From Bacillus albus (GTDB lineage Bacteria; Bacillota; Bacilli; Bacillales; Bacillaceae_G): a DNA stretch of 64,000 nucleotides. Below are positions 24,662-32,963 of the stretch, piece by piece. The notes beneath the pieces were generated by a model that worked only from the letters and a program-made list of their open reading frames with translations, was not told the DNA's origin and did not search any database. Each line of letters begins with the position of its first letter. Position 1 is the first letter of the stretch. A program made the translations under genes and the position numbers. The stretch is from contig NZ_MAOE01000109.1 of assembly GCF_001884185.1 (NCBI RefSeq), forward strand, positions 1 through 64,000, read 5' to 3'.

Positions 24662-25459
24662 ATGATGTACGTGAAGGAAACTGTTTTACAAGAAACAAAT
24701 TCCCCGCAAGAGTTACATAAAGTTGTTCAAAAGAATACAGCTTATTATGACTTTAAATGGGGCAAAGTAGAAAATTCAGCGCAAGGGAATACGTGGAATT
24801 GGGTGGCATTTTTCTTCCCAACTTTTTGGTTAGCTTATCGTAAAATGTATAAGTTGTTTATTATACTTACGTTATTGGCGGTACCTAGTATCGTTGTAAC
24901 TCCTTTTATAGATATTCCAGATGGGATTTATTTAACATGTAGTTTAGTTCTTCAGTTAGGAACGATGATATTTACTGGATGGCAAGGAAACCGTTTATAT
25001 TATAAGCATGCTGTTCGTGTTTTACATAAGGGAGAAGGTACGCCTGATCATGAGAAGGCATATTACTTACAATCAAAGGGCAACGCTAGTTTTGCTGGCA
25101 TGATTGGTTTACAGGTTATAGTGATGATAGTATTTGGTGGAGTTATGTTCGGACTCTCACTTTTACCAACTGAGCCGAATATTAAAAATGTCGTTCGTTC
25201 AAGTAGTGAAGGTATTACTTTAGAGATTATGACGGATAATCCAACTTGGAAGTTTGTGAAGAAAGAACAAGATTATGATGTAGTAGAGTTTACTGGTTAT
25301 GATTATACAGAGAAGAAAAACGTGAAAATTAAATTTGCTGTTTATTTCAGTGAAGACTATTTTGAATGGCAAGAAGTATATGAGAATAATAAGAAGTTAA
25401 GCGAAGATGAGTTAGAAGAGTATCAATTTTACATTGAAGAAAATGATTGGGGATTCTAG
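24662..25459 (+). CDS. DUF2628 domain membrane protein
   Basis: 265 residues. The first half carries the DUF2628 pattern FKWGKVENSAQGNTWNWVAFFFPTFWLAYRKMY and four membrane segments (about 45-65, 70-90, 95-115, 160-180), with the soluble stretch YYKHAVRVLHKGEG. The second half from about 190 is an extracytoplasmic domain of beta character, acidic at the C-terminus. Function unknown. ATG follows AAGGAAG. Confidence 0.75.
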   Translation: MMYVKETVLQETNSPQELHKVVQKNTAYYDFKWGKVENSAQGNTWNWVAFFFPTFWLAYRKMYKLFIILTLLAVPSIVVTPFIDIPDGIYLTCSLVLQLGTMIFTGWQGNRLYYKHAVRVLHKGEGTPDHEKAYYLQSKGNASFAGMIGLQVIVMIVFGGVMFGLSLLPTEPNIKNVVRSSSEGITLEIMTDNPTWKFVKKEQDYDVVEFTGYDYTEKKNVKIKFAVYFSEDYFEWQEVYENNKKLSEDELEEYQFYIEENDWGF

Positions 25460-25694
25460 TCAGAACTCGTTCATTTTGAAAAGAAGAATCTTATGAAGGT
25501 TCTTCTTTTTTACTTAGAAACACCATACGAATTGAAATTTTGTAAAATAAAATAAAAAATGAGAATTTGAGGTAGGCTTGTCAATAACGTGAGACTATGG
25601 CACTATAAAGAAATGCTGTACAAATTTTATTTATCGAGATGTAAACATCAATTTTGATTTTTACGTATAAATAATGAACGGAGGAAATGAATTT

Positions 25695-26036
25695 ATGGCT
25701 ACTTTACCAAATTGTCCAAAATGTAATTCAGAATATACGTATGAGGATGGCGTTCTTTTCGTATGTCCAGAATGTGCTCATGAGTGGGGCCAAGAAGCAG
25801 AAACTGAAAATAATGATGGTGCAAAAGTTGTAAAAGATGCGAACGGAAACGTTCTTCAAGACGGCGATGCTGTTACTGTTATTAAAGATTTAAAAGTAAA
25901 AGGAACTTCTTCAGTTGTGAAGATCGGTACGAAAGTAAAGAGTATCCGTCTAGTTGATGGCGATCACGATATTGATTGCAAAATCGACGGTTTCGGTGCT
26001 ATGAAGTTAAAATCACAATTCGTTAAGAAGGCGTAA
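25695..26036 (+). CDS. PhnA/YjdM family zinc-ribbon protein
   Basis: 113-residue small protein of the YjdM (formerly PhnA) family. The zinc ribbon is [21 protein letters not shown]. The C-terminal domain ([50 protein letters not shown]) is SH3-like. Despite the old name it is not required for phosphonate breakdown; its job is unknown. ATG 25695 follows GGAGG at ten bases. Followed by a strong terminator. Confidence 0.9.
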   Translation: MATLPNCPKCNSEYTYEDGVLFVCPECAHEWGQEAETENNDGAKVVKDANGNVLQDGDAVTVIKDLKVKGTSSVVKIGTKVKSIRLVDGDHDIDCKIDGFGAMKLKSQFVKKA

Positions 26037-26040
26037 GTAA

Positions 26041-26070
26041 AAAGAGGAGGCGAGTAGCCTCCTCTTTTTT
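26041..26070 (+). terminator. Terminator
   Basis: AAAGAGGAGGC and GCCTCCTCTTTTTT form a strong stem with a T-run. Confidence 0.88.
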
Positions 26071-26128
26071 ATTGTCATTTTTTGTCGGTCAGTCTATATA
26101 ATTTCATTTACCATGAACAGTGAAACAT

Positions 26129-26926
26129 TTACCGTGCACTATAGTCGACCTCTTTCAACTGACACCGCTTATTAAAGAAGGTCTTATATCCAAGCTGTAA
26201 AAAGATAATGACAGCAAAAGCAGTGCTTCCTGAAATCCCAAGTATGATAGCAATTTGATATTGAATGGCTGTGAACGGTGATACACCAGCTAAGATTTGA
26301 CCGGTCATCATGCCCGGTAAGCTTATAATTCCCATTCCGACCATAGAATTGATCGTTGGTAAAATGGCAGAGTCAAAAGCGTCGCGTATGAGCGGAGCAG
26401 TTGCTTCTTTCGGTGTTGCACCAAGCATAAGTGCCCCTTCAATTTGACCTCTTTGTGATTTCATATTGTTTAAGAACGTATTTGCACCGAGAGAAACACC
26501 AGTCATGGCATTCCCAACTAACATTCCTGTAATCGGAACGATATATTGCGGCGCATACCAAGGATCATGCCCGATAATAACAAAGATAAATAATAGAAGT
26601 GGCCCAATTGATCCAGCAACCATGGAAAGCGCGGCTACTCGTTTTAAGTCTTTTGACATTGGGATGTTAACTCGTTTATAAATATTAAAAATTGCAAAGG
26701 TAGTAATAGAAGTAATGAGAGCAATTGTATAAAATGGATTACTATTTTCAAATACGTATGTAAGGACATATGCAACAAGTACGAGCTGAATCGTCATACG
26801 GAACGTTGCGAGCGCAATTTGTTTTTCGCGTGGTATTCCTTTTAATTTCACAAGTCCAATTAATATAAGAATGAAAATATATGCAGCGGCAAGTTGCCAG
26901 ATTTGGAGTTCAATAACGCCCTTCAA
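26129..26926 (-). CDS. FetB-type ABC exporter permease (UPF0014)
   Basis: 265 residues with about seven membrane segments. The family signature is PYxxPITGMLVGNAMTGVSLGANTFLNNMK in the middle and LPGMMTGQILAGVSPFTAIQYQI near the end, as in FetB (YbbM) of E. coli, an iron exporter subunit. The start is likely TTG at 26926, nine bases after AAGGAAG. This places the gene start inside the upstream ATPase gene by 17 bases, a typical coupled arrangement. The frame continues further upstream without a ribosome site. Confidence 0.85.
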   Translation of the reverse strand: MKGVIELQIWQLAAAYIFILILIGLVKLKGIPREKQIALATFRMTIQLVLVAYVLTYVFENSNPFYTIALITSITTFAIFNIYKRVNIPMSKDLKRVAALSMVAGSIGPLLLFIFVIIGHDPWYAPQYIVPITGMLVGNAMTGVSLGANTFLNNMKSQRGQIEGALMLGATPKEATAPLIRDAFDSAILPTINSMVGMGIISLPGMMTGQILAGVSPFTAIQYQIAIILGISGSTAFAVIIFLQLGYKTFFNKRCQLKEVDYSAR

Positions 26927-27569
26927 ATGAGAGCACTTCCTTTCTAGTTGCACTGTTTGCTTTACTAATTTCAATAATATCGTCTGCAATTTCTTCTGGA
27001 AGTTGTTGTGAGTGTGTGATGAAGATAACTGTTTTGTTCTTCTCTTTTGCTAGCATAGTAAATTGTTTCATAACGCGGCGTTCTGTATCGCTATCTAGCG
27101 CCGAGGTTGGTTCATCTAATAAATAAACAGGTGGATCCATGAGTACGATACGTGCAAAAGCAAGTCGTTGTTTTTCCCCGCCCGATAAGGAATCAGCGTT
27201 ATCTTCTAAATTTTTTTCTAAGCTAACAGTCGTTAATGCACTTCGCAGGGCATCATCATTTGGAAAGGTTTTTTCGGAAAGACGAAGTCCCATTAATAGA
27301 TTGTCTTTAATCGTTCCATCAAAAATAGGTGGTGTTTGCCCAAGCATGACTACGTCACGTCGTAATTGAATAGGGGGATAGTCGGAAATTAATTTTCCAT
27401 TATATTCAATTGTACCGGATGTTGGAGATTGCAAATCATTTAGCATGCGGAGCAATGTACTTTTTCCGCTCCCACTCTCACCGATAATACATGTGATTTT
27501 TTCTTTTTGAATCTGTAAATAAGGAATGTGTAGTATATCTTTATATGTAACGTCTTTTAATATAAACAT
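26910..27569 (-). CDS. FetA-type ABC exporter ATP-binding protein
   Basis: 219 residues. Walker A GESGSGKST, signature LSGGEKQRLAFARI, Walker B VYLLDEPTSALD, and the switch histidine in VIFITHSQQ. Small size and the UPF0014 permease partner make it the ATPase of a FetAB-like exporter, which in E. coli relieves oxidative stress through iron export. Substrate here inferred by family only. ATG follows AAAGGAGCC. Confidence 0.9.
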   Translation of the reverse strand: MFILKDVTYKDILHIPYLQIQKEKITCIIGESGSGKSTLLRMLNDLQSPTSGTIEYNGKLISDYPPIQLRRDVVMLGQTPPIFDGTIKDNLLMGLRLSEKTFPNDDALRSALTTVSLEKNLEDNADSLSGGEKQRLAFARIVLMDPPVYLLDEPTSALDSDTERRVMKQFTMLAKEKNKTVIFITHSQQLPEEIADDIIEISKANSATRKEVLSFEGRY

Positions 27570-27623
27570 AAATGGCTCCTTTCTGATTCTAGTTATATCG
27601 TATCAAAAAAGAGAAGATAACGG

Positions 27624-27797
27624 TTATAAAGAGCAACGTTTTTTCTTCGTCTTGAGTTTTATTAATAAGTTAAGTAAACGATCTAATTCTTGGCTGAAAG
27701 AAATCACTTTATGATGAGTGAATCCATATTGTTCAACGAGATGGATCAATTCTTTCTTCTTCGCTTCTATTCGATCGTTTAGTTTCGTTACGTTCAT
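27624..27797 (-). CDS. Spo0E-like aspartyl-phosphate phosphatase
   Basis: 57 residues. The signature SQELD (FSQELDRLLNLL) with the helix-turn-helix hairpin (LNDRIEAKKKELIHLVEQYG) defines the Spo0E family, which removes phosphate from Spo0A~P and delays sporulation. The ATG at 27797 is 15 bases from AGGAGG, too far for efficient initiation; ATT in frame at 27806 would be at six bases, so an unusual start is possible. Monocistronic, downstream of fetAB's divergent region. Confidence 0.85.
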   Translation of the reverse strand: MNVTKLNDRIEAKKKELIHLVEQYGFTHHKVISFSQELDRLLNLLIKLKTKKKRCSL

Positions 27798-27844
27798 AAG
27801 TGAAATGAAATGCCTCCTATAAAAGTATTTACAACATAAAAAAT

Positions 27845-27866
27845 AAGACCGAATGAATTCGGTCTT
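27845..27866. terminator. Palindromic hairpin
   Basis: AAGACCGAATGAATTCGGTCTT is a near-perfect dyad between yutJ and the Spo0E-like gene. It has A-rich and weakly T-rich flanks. Confidence 0.6.
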
Positions 27867-27994
27867 AAAGGAAATAAAACAACTTATAAATAGCATACAC
27901 TGTTTATCGATAGTTTTTAATATAAAAATGAAAAATAAATCATTATTCATATTGAGAAAGATGTGTCTGATAATTATATTGTAACGAATAAAAG

Positions 27995-28020
27995 AGGCTG
28001 CCTGCTTAGTAGACAGCCTG
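27995..28020 (-). terminator. Terminator of yutJ
   Basis: AGGCTG and CAGCCT form the base of a stem just after the yutJ stop, followed on the minus strand by CTCTTTTAT. Confidence 0.65.
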
Positions 28021-28027
28021 TAAAGTA

Positions 28028-29098
28028 TTAACCTTTATGATACTTGTACATCCAAAGAAGACCGGATTTTAATAATCTCGGCACACGTCCCATTAATGGT
28101 TGGTTTGCTAGTAAACCGAAGCCGTGTTTCTTCCCAAGCGAGCCGAGAACACCTTTTAATTTAATAACAGGTAGTTCGTCAGGAAGTGGTTCATTATTCC
28201 AACGTTTTAATAATATTTGGACAATTTGTTCCCCTTGACCTTCAGCAAGTTGGGCAGATGGAGCGTGTGGAAGTGCTGCGCAATCTCCTACAACATATAC
28301 GTGCTCATTATTTGGAATATTGTGATATTTTGTTAAAACAACCCGTCCGCTACCATCTTGTTCAACTGGAAGGTTTCGAACAACTTCATTTGCTTGAATA
28401 CCAGCTGTCCAGACGATTGCATCACATTCAAGTGGTTCATCGTGGTTGTACACAATATTTGGTTCTACTTTTGTAATGTTAGAGTTTCTTATAATAGTAA
28501 CTTTATGTTTTACGAACCATTCTTCTACGTATCTACTTAATTTCTCTGGATATGGGAATAGAATTCTATCTTTTCGATCAAATAAGTGGATTTTTAAATC
28601 AGACCGGCTTTCGCGAAGTTCACTTGCAACTTCAACGCCACTTAGTCCAGCACCAACGACAGCTACCGTTGCATTTGGTTCTAGACTATTTAATTGTTCA
28701 TATGTCTTACGTGTTTGTTCAATCGATTGTAGGCTATGTGTATATTCTTTCGCCCCAGGAACGTTATGATATTTATCCTCGCAGCCAAGACCGATAATTA
28801 AATCATCATATTGGATCGCTTCGCCGCTATCGAGATGAACAGTTTTTTCTTCGAGATCAATATTTGTTATTGTGCCGTATTGAATATTGAGGCGTGGGTG
28901 TTCAGGAAACGGTATACGAATATGCGTTTCTGAAATAGTACCCGCAACTAATGCATAATATTCAGTTTTGAAGCAATGATATGGTACTTTGTCGATTAAT
29001 GTCACTTGTACATCATCTGGAAGGTGGTTGCTTGGAAGTAGCCGCTGCAGAATTCTCATTCCACCGTAGCCGCCACCTAATATTACGAGGTGTTTCAT
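28028..29098 (-). CDS. yutJ: NADH dehydrogenase-like flavoprotein YutJ
   Basis: 356 residues of the type II NADH dehydrogenase family. FAD site GGGYGGMRILQRL at the N-terminus, NAD site AVVGAGLSGVEVASELRE in the middle, and the C-terminal FAD block VYVVGDCAAL. The end (SGLLWMYKYHKG) is amphipathic and may bind the membrane. It is distinct from the second NDH-2 gene, yumB, at 37870. ATG follows AAAAGGGG. Confidence 0.9.
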   Translation of the reverse strand: MKHLVILGGGYGGMRILQRLLPSNHLPDDVQVTLIDKVPYHCFKTEYYALVAGTISETHIRIPFPEHPRLNIQYGTITNIDLEEKTVHLDSGEAIQYDDLIIGLGCEDKYHNVPGAKEYTHSLQSIEQTRKTYEQLNSLEPNATVAVVGAGLSGVEVASELRESRSDLKIHLFDRKDRILFPYPEKLSRYVEEWFVKHKVTIIRNSNITKVEPNIVYNHDEPLECDAIVWTAGIQANEVVRNLPVEQDGSGRVVLTKYHNIPNNEHVYVVGDCAALPHAPSAQLAEGQGEQIVQILLKRWNNEPLPDELPVIKLKGVLGSLGKKHGFGLLANQPLMGRVPRLLKSGLLWMYKYHKG

Positions 29099-29450
29099 GA
29101 TGGATTACCCCTTTTCTGTTGAAATATCCCCTAATCATAAAATTTTATATTAATAAAATATTTTGACTTTGCTCAATCAAATTATATCGAATTTGTGAAC
29201 AAATAACAATGCATGAATGAATACTCTGTTGTACAATAAGAAGAAAAGTAGAGTAAACTGTTTTCATTTTTTAGTTACCATTTCATCGGAAATAGCATGT
29301 TATATAAAATAAAACCATCTACTTTGAAGTGAAATAGTGAAGTAACTAAATAGTTTGGAATGTATAACAAAAACAACAAGAAACAGCTTAGTTTTCTTCT
29401 TATAGATGAAGTCAGAAAGTAATTTGTTTTGTAGTACAGGGGGGAGAATT
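29099..29450. other. Control region between yutJ and yuzB
   Basis: 352 AT-rich bases. It contains a half Rex-like motif (TTGTGAA near 29198) and an inverted repeat TTTAGTTAC / GTAACTAAA at about 29270 and 29341. I found no gene. Promoters for both flanking genes must lie here. Confidence 0.4.
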
Positions 29451-29690
29451 TTGATTAAACCATTAATTGAATTTTGTGTAGGTAACCTTGCAAGTGGTTC
29501 ACAAGCAGCTTTAGAGAAATTAGAAAAAGATCCGAATTTAGATGTAATGGAGTATGGTTGTTTAGGTTATTGTGGTATTTGTTTTGAAGGACCATTTGCA
29601 CTTGTAAATGGTGAAGTAGTACAAGGTGCTACGGTAGAAGAACTTGTTAATAACGTATATGAGTATTTGGATGAAAATCCAATGTTTTAA
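29451..29690 (+). CDS. yuzB: YuzB family protein (DUF1450)
   Basis: 79 residues. The family features are [23 protein letters not shown] and a cysteine cluster [19 protein letters not shown], which looks like a thioredoxin-like or metal-binding site. The start is TTG 29451 behind AGGGGGGAG; the product begins MIKPLIEFC, matching YuzB of B. subtilis. Function unknown. Confidence 0.88.
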
Positions 29691-29712
29691 GGTGTTGCAA
29701 TCGGCAGCACCT
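29690..29712 (+). terminator. Terminator after yuzB
   Basis: AGGTGtTGC pairs with GCAgCACCT, then TTTTT. Confidence 0.75.
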
Positions 29713-29771
29713 TTTTCTTTTTCTATTAGATAAAATTTTATTTCGCGGGGAGGATAATATTGTATATAAAT

Positions 29772-29802
29772 AAAAAAGGCCCTTTTAGAAGGGCTTTTTT
29801 CT
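29772..29802. terminator. Second hairpin before dapF
   Basis: AAAAAAGGCCCTTT and AGGGCTTTTTT form a terminator-like hairpin with a T-run 130 bases upstream of dapF. There is no gene between it and the previous terminator. Confidence 0.7.
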
Positions 29803-29932
29803 TACACAACTTGTGCAAGAATGGCTCATCGCCAAATGTTGTCAAATATGAGAAACGGGGGACATTCATATTGTGTTCTAAAAGCGTGCATTTTATACTT
29901 GAAATAACAAATTATTTTTGGAGTGAATACAA

Positions 29933-30799
29933 ATGAGCCAATTTTCTTTTACAAAAATGCATGGTCTTGGCAATAGTTATATATATGTAAATATGTTTGA
30001 AGAACAAATTCCTGAAGAAGATTTAGCTCTTGTGGCGGAAAAGGTTTCAAATATTAATACTGGTATTGGAGCAGATGGAATGATTTTAATTTGTCCATCT
30101 GACGTAGCTCCGGTGAAAATGCGCATGTTTAATAATGATGGATCAGAAGGAAAGAGCTGTGGTAACGGTCTACGCTGCGTAGCGAAATATGCGTATGAGC
30201 ATAAACTAGTAGAAGATACAGTTTTCACAATTGAAACGTTAGCTGGCATTGTAACAGCGGAAGTAACGGTAGAAGAAGGGAAAGTTACGTTAGCGAAAAT
30301 CGATATGGGAGCACCGCGTTTAACGCGTGAAGAAATACCGATGCTTGGTGAAGGTGAAACACCATTTATTCGTGAAAACTTCTTATACAATAATCATCGT
30401 TATGCATTTACAGCTGTTTCAATGGGGAATCCGCATGCGGTTATTTTTGTGGATGATGTAGAACAAGCACCTCTTACAACACTTGGCCCAGTTCTTGAGA
30501 CACATGAAATGTTCCCAGAGCGAGTAAATGTTGAATTCATTGAGATTTTGAATGAGGAAGAGATGAACTTCCGCGTTTGGGAACGTGGATCTGGTGTAAC
30601 ACAAGCTTGCGGAACAGGGGCGTGTGCTGCAGTTGTAGCCTCTATTTTAAATGGAAAAATGGAACGTGGTAAGGAAATTACAGTTCATTTAGCTGGCGGC
30701 GATTTAATGATTGCATGGACAGAGGAAGGCAATGTGTTAATGAAAGGACCAGCGGAAGTAATTTGCCGCGGAGTGTATGAGTACAAGATAGAAGCGTAA
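29933..30799 (+). CDS. dapF: Diaminopimelate epimerase DapF
   Basis: 288 residues. Converts LL- to meso-diaminopimelate for lysine and peptidoglycan. Both catalytic cysteines are in place: [10 protein letters not shown] near residue 75 and [10 protein letters not shown] near residue 225. The N-terminal [14 protein letters not shown] is characteristic (usual motif has DF; here YI). ATG follows TTGGAGTG. Its product feeds the peptidoglycan that lytH later trims. Confidence 0.96.
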   Translation: MSQFSFTKMHGLGNSYIYVNMFEEQIPEEDLALVAEKVSNINTGIGADGMILICPSDVAPVKMRMFNNDGSEGKSCGNGLRCVAKYAYEHKLVEDTVFTIETLAGIVTAEVTVEEGKVTLAKIDMGAPRLTREEIPMLGEGETPFIRENFLYNNHRYAFTAVSMGNPHAVIFVDDVEQAPLTTLGPVLETHEMFPERVNVEFIEILNEEEMNFRVWERGSGVTQACGTGACAAVVASILNGKMERGKEITVHLAGGDLMIAWTEEGNVLMKGPAEVICRGVYEYKIEA

Positions 30800-30840
30800 A
30801 GATGTATAATAGAATGAGAACGGAAAGGATGGTGTATTTC

Positions 30841-31194
30841 ATGATTGAAGTTACAGAACAAGCAGCTTTTCAAATTAAAGATATGTTAAAAGATGCTGAA
30901 GATGGAGAGAAGTACGTGCGCCTTGCTGTACATGGCGGCGGATGTACTGGTCTTTCTTACGGCTTAGGATTTGAAGTAGAACCGAAAGAAGACGACACAG
31001 TTCTTGAATTTTTTGGTGTTGAATTTGTTATTGATAAAGAAAGTGCTCCAATTGTTAAAGGAGTAAAAATTGATTATAAACAATCTATGCTTGGCGGCGG
31101 ATTTACAATTGATAATCCGAACGCAATCGCATCATGCGGATGTGGATCATCTTTCCGTACAGCGACGAATGCTGGTAAGCCAGAAGAGTGCTAA
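30841..31194 (+). CDS. yutM: A-type Fe-S carrier YutM (ErpA/IscA-like)
   Basis: 117 residues of the HesB/IscA family. The three cluster ligands are in GGGCTGLSYG and SCGCGSSF. The first part ITEQAAFQIKDML-like helix is present. In B. subtilis YutM is a Fe-S carrier for proteins such as LipA and aconitase. ATG 30841 follows GGAAAGGATGG. Only 41 bases from dapF, so it may share the transcript. Confidence 0.94.
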   Translation: MIEVTEQAAFQIKDMLKDAEDGEKYVRLAVHGGGCTGLSYGLGFEVEPKEDDTVLEFFGVEFVIDKESAPIVKGVKIDYKQSMLGGGFTIDNPNAIASCGCGSSFRTATNAGKPEEC

Positions 31195-31214
31195 GCTTTT
31201 AGCAGAAATAGAGA

Positions 31215-31262
31215 AAGACCTTTTTAGCGATGAAATAAAATCGTTAAGGAGGTCTTTTCTTT
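31215..31262 (+). terminator. Terminator after yutM
   Basis: AAAGACC and TAGCGAT pair with ATCGTTA and GGTCTTT as a two-part stem, with T-rich end. Confidence 0.65.
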
Positions 31263-31344
31263 TGTTGTAAAAAATCAAAAATCTCGCTTTCTAAATGTAG
31301 AACCCGACCTTAAGATATGTTGCACAACGAATGTTACAATCTAA

Positions 31345-31398
31345 TTTATCCCGCTTTAATGGGCAGTAAGACCCCCACTGATTAAAGTTTCACTTTAT
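31345..31398. repeat. bcr1-like repeat, internally deleted copy
   Basis: TTTAT at 31345-31349 and at 31394-31398 flank a 44-base core that starts CCCGCTTTAATGGGCAGTAAG and ends GATTAAAGTTTCAC, matching the ends of the copies at 53238 and 58350. The middle of the element is missing. The TGA stop of the acetyltransferase gene (31390-31392) lies inside it. Confidence 0.7.
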
Positions 31399-31953
31399 CT
31401 TTGCATAGATGCAAGTATCAGTTAGTTGTTTGCCGTCAGCGGTAAGATCTTCATTACGTAATATCCCTTCAAGCTCAAAACCTAATTTTTCAGGAAGTGC
31501 ACGACTTTTCGTGTTATTACGTTCACATCGTATTTCAATCCTTCTAAACTTGAATAACTGAAATCCAAAGTTTATTAACGCACTTACTGTTTCTGTCATA
31601 TATCCATGGCCACTAAATTGCGTGTTAATCCAGTATCCAACTTCACATTTAGAAACCTTCCAATCAATTGCGTGAAGGCTAGCAGTTCCAATAAAATCAT
31701 TCGTCTCCTTATGATAGATAAGATAGCAAAAGCTTTCTCTTTTCAAAAAATCTATATGTGCATTTCTCAGAAGAATTTCCGTTTCTTCAACAGTAGGAAT
31801 GGACTGGAATAGAGACAACCATTGCTTTAATTCATGAATTGAATCTTTAATAGCTTCATGTACTACATTCCCTTCACCAGCTTGAAGTGGTGCTCGAAGA
31901 ATGAGTCTGTCTGTTTCTATTTGTAACGGAACATCTAATAAAATAGGATTCAT
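31390..31953 (-). CDS. GNAT acetyltransferase, RimJ/RimL type
   Basis: 187 residues. ETDRLILRAPLQAGE marks the RimJ/RimL branch (N-terminal protein or small-molecule acetylation). CoA-binding region VGYWINTQFSGHGYMTETVSALINFGF and the end motif RIEIRCERNNTKSRALPEKLGF are intact. The start at 31953 follows AAGGGAG. The last two codons and stop (ATA-AAG-TGA) come from the end of a bcr1-like insertion, so the C-terminus may have been changed by it. Confidence 0.88.
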   Translation of the reverse strand: MNPILLDVPLQIETDRLILRAPLQAGEGNVVHEAIKDSIHELKQWLSLFQSIPTVEETEILLRNAHIDFLKRESFCYLIYHKETNDFIGTASLHAIDWKVSKCEVGYWINTQFSGHGYMTETVSALINFGFQLFKFRRIEIRCERNNTKSRALPEKLGFELEGILRNEDLTADGKQLTDTCIYAKIK

Positions 31954-32112
31954 ATTATTTCTCCCTTCAAAAGCTAGAAAACAATAAATATATATTCCAT
32001 TCATTATTTAGAAATCCTTTTTCATCTATTGACTTCTAATTTCTTTATCATTTATTTGAGCTTCAAGTTCTCTGTTTTCCAGTTATAATTGAAGGATAGA
32101 AAGAGGGGATAT

Positions 32113-32289
32113 ATGCTGGAAGATATTTTTGAATTTATATTGAAGTACGTTATAGGTCCTATTTTTAGATTTATAAGATACCTTGTGATAGATATAATAA
32201 TAGAATGCATAATAGAAGGTGTAATAAACGGTATAAGAAGATTACGTGATAAGTGGCGAAACTGGCGTGAAAGACGTTATTGGCGGTAA
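32113..32289 (+). CDS. Small amphipathic/membrane protein
   Basis: 58 residues. Residues 1-40 are strongly hydrophobic with scattered charge (FEFILKYVIGPIFRFIRYLVIDIIIECIIEG split over two helices); the last 18 are Arg/Trp-rich (RLRDKWRNWRERRYWR). ATG 32113 follows GAGGGGAT. The layout suggests membrane association. No family recognised. Confidence 0.6.
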   Translation: MLEDIFEFILKYVIGPIFRFIRYLVIDIIIECIIEGVINGIRRLRDKWRNWRERRYWR

Positions 32290-32329
32290 TAGGTACATGA
32301 AAAATTGGCAGTAAAGGGATAGAGGATAA

Positions 32330-32377
32330 AAAGCCTTAAGAGAGATGGTTAATTCATTTACCTTATGGCTTTTTATA
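32330..32377 (+). terminator. Terminator-like hairpin
   Basis: AAAAAGCCttAAG pairs with CTTatGGCTTTTT over a 20-base loop. It would end the small membrane protein's transcript and merges with the remnant gene that follows. Confidence 0.55.
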
Positions 32378-32463
32378 ACGAAGTAATAGCAACGCATCCA
32401 AGTTTAAAATCCGTACTCATTCCAATTGGTGACGAAATGACGATTTCTAAAGTGAAGAAATAA
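32365..32463 (+). pseudogene. Remnant of an O-methyltransferase C-terminus
   Basis: The frame reads FYNEVIATHPSLKSVLIPIGD and continues EMTISKVKK-stop. The HPSL..VLIPIGDGM pattern is the C-terminal strand of SAM-dependent O-methyltransferases of the caffeoyl-CoA type. No N-terminal Rossmann part exists upstream, where a terminator hairpin and the preceding small gene are found. It has no ribosome site. I read it as the scar of a deleted gene. Confidence 0.65.
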
Positions 32464-32569
32464 TTATTATCTTACAAAAGTGTAATGTTCATGTCATGTT
32501 TTTGAATTTCTTCTTTAAGCTCTGGGCTTTAAGATAAGACTATAAGAAAAAACACATGAGGTGAAGGAA

Positions 32570-32923
32570 ATGAAAAGATACATTGCACTATTTAGTATTT
32601 TAGTTGTATTTGCAAGTTTGTTAGTTGGTTGTGATATTAACCGTATGGGTAAAGATGAGTATTACGTTCAAATTACAGTAGATGGAAAAGAAGTTCATAG
32701 TAAAGCTGATAATGGTCAAAAATTTAAAGATTATGAGTATAAGCTAACTGGCTTTGATAAAGACGGTAAAGAGAAAGAATTAGAATTCACAGCTCAAAAA
32801 AACTTACGTAAAGATGCATTCCTACGCGTATACTACTCAGATAAAAAAGGTGTTTCGGCTTGGGAAGAAGTAAAGAAAGATGAGCTTCCTGCAAAAGTGA
32901 AAGAAAAATTAGGTGCGAAATAA
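32570..32923 (+). CDS. YxeA family lipoprotein (DUF1093)
   Basis: 117 residues with a lipoprotein signal peptide; lipobox LLVGC at about residue 22. The mature part (YYVQITVDGKEVHSKADNG...YEYKLTGFDKDGKEKELEFTAQKNLRKDAFLRVYYSDKKGVSAWEEV) is the YxeA domain, an OB-like small beta fold. Surface-anchored; function unknown. ATG 32570 follows GAGGTGAAG. Confidence 0.85.
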   Translation: MKRYIALFSILVVFASLLVGCDINRMGKDEYYVQITVDGKEVHSKADNGQKFKDYEYKLTGFDKDGKEKELEFTAQKNLRKDAFLRVYYSDKKGVSAWEEVKKDELPAKVKEKLGAK

Positions 32924-32928
32924 GAAAG

Positions 32929-32963
32929 AAAAAGGAATTGACGAACAGGGTCAATTCCTTTTT
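32929..32963. terminator. Bidirectional hairpin
   Basis: AAAAAGGAATTGAC pairs with GTCAATTCCTTTTT. The stop of the convergent DUF523 gene at 32951 lies inside the 3' arm. Confidence 0.85.

Noticed and set aside
14053-28020. A genomic island carrying an undescribed defence or antibiotic system
   Set aside because: The accessory genes here are unrelated singletons interleaved with conserved yut genes; no integrase, tRNA border, toxin-antitoxin or biosynthetic core enzyme was found.
29192-29215. Rex-like site before yutJ
   Set aside because: Only one half (TTGTGAA) is good; the other half is too divergent to call an operator.
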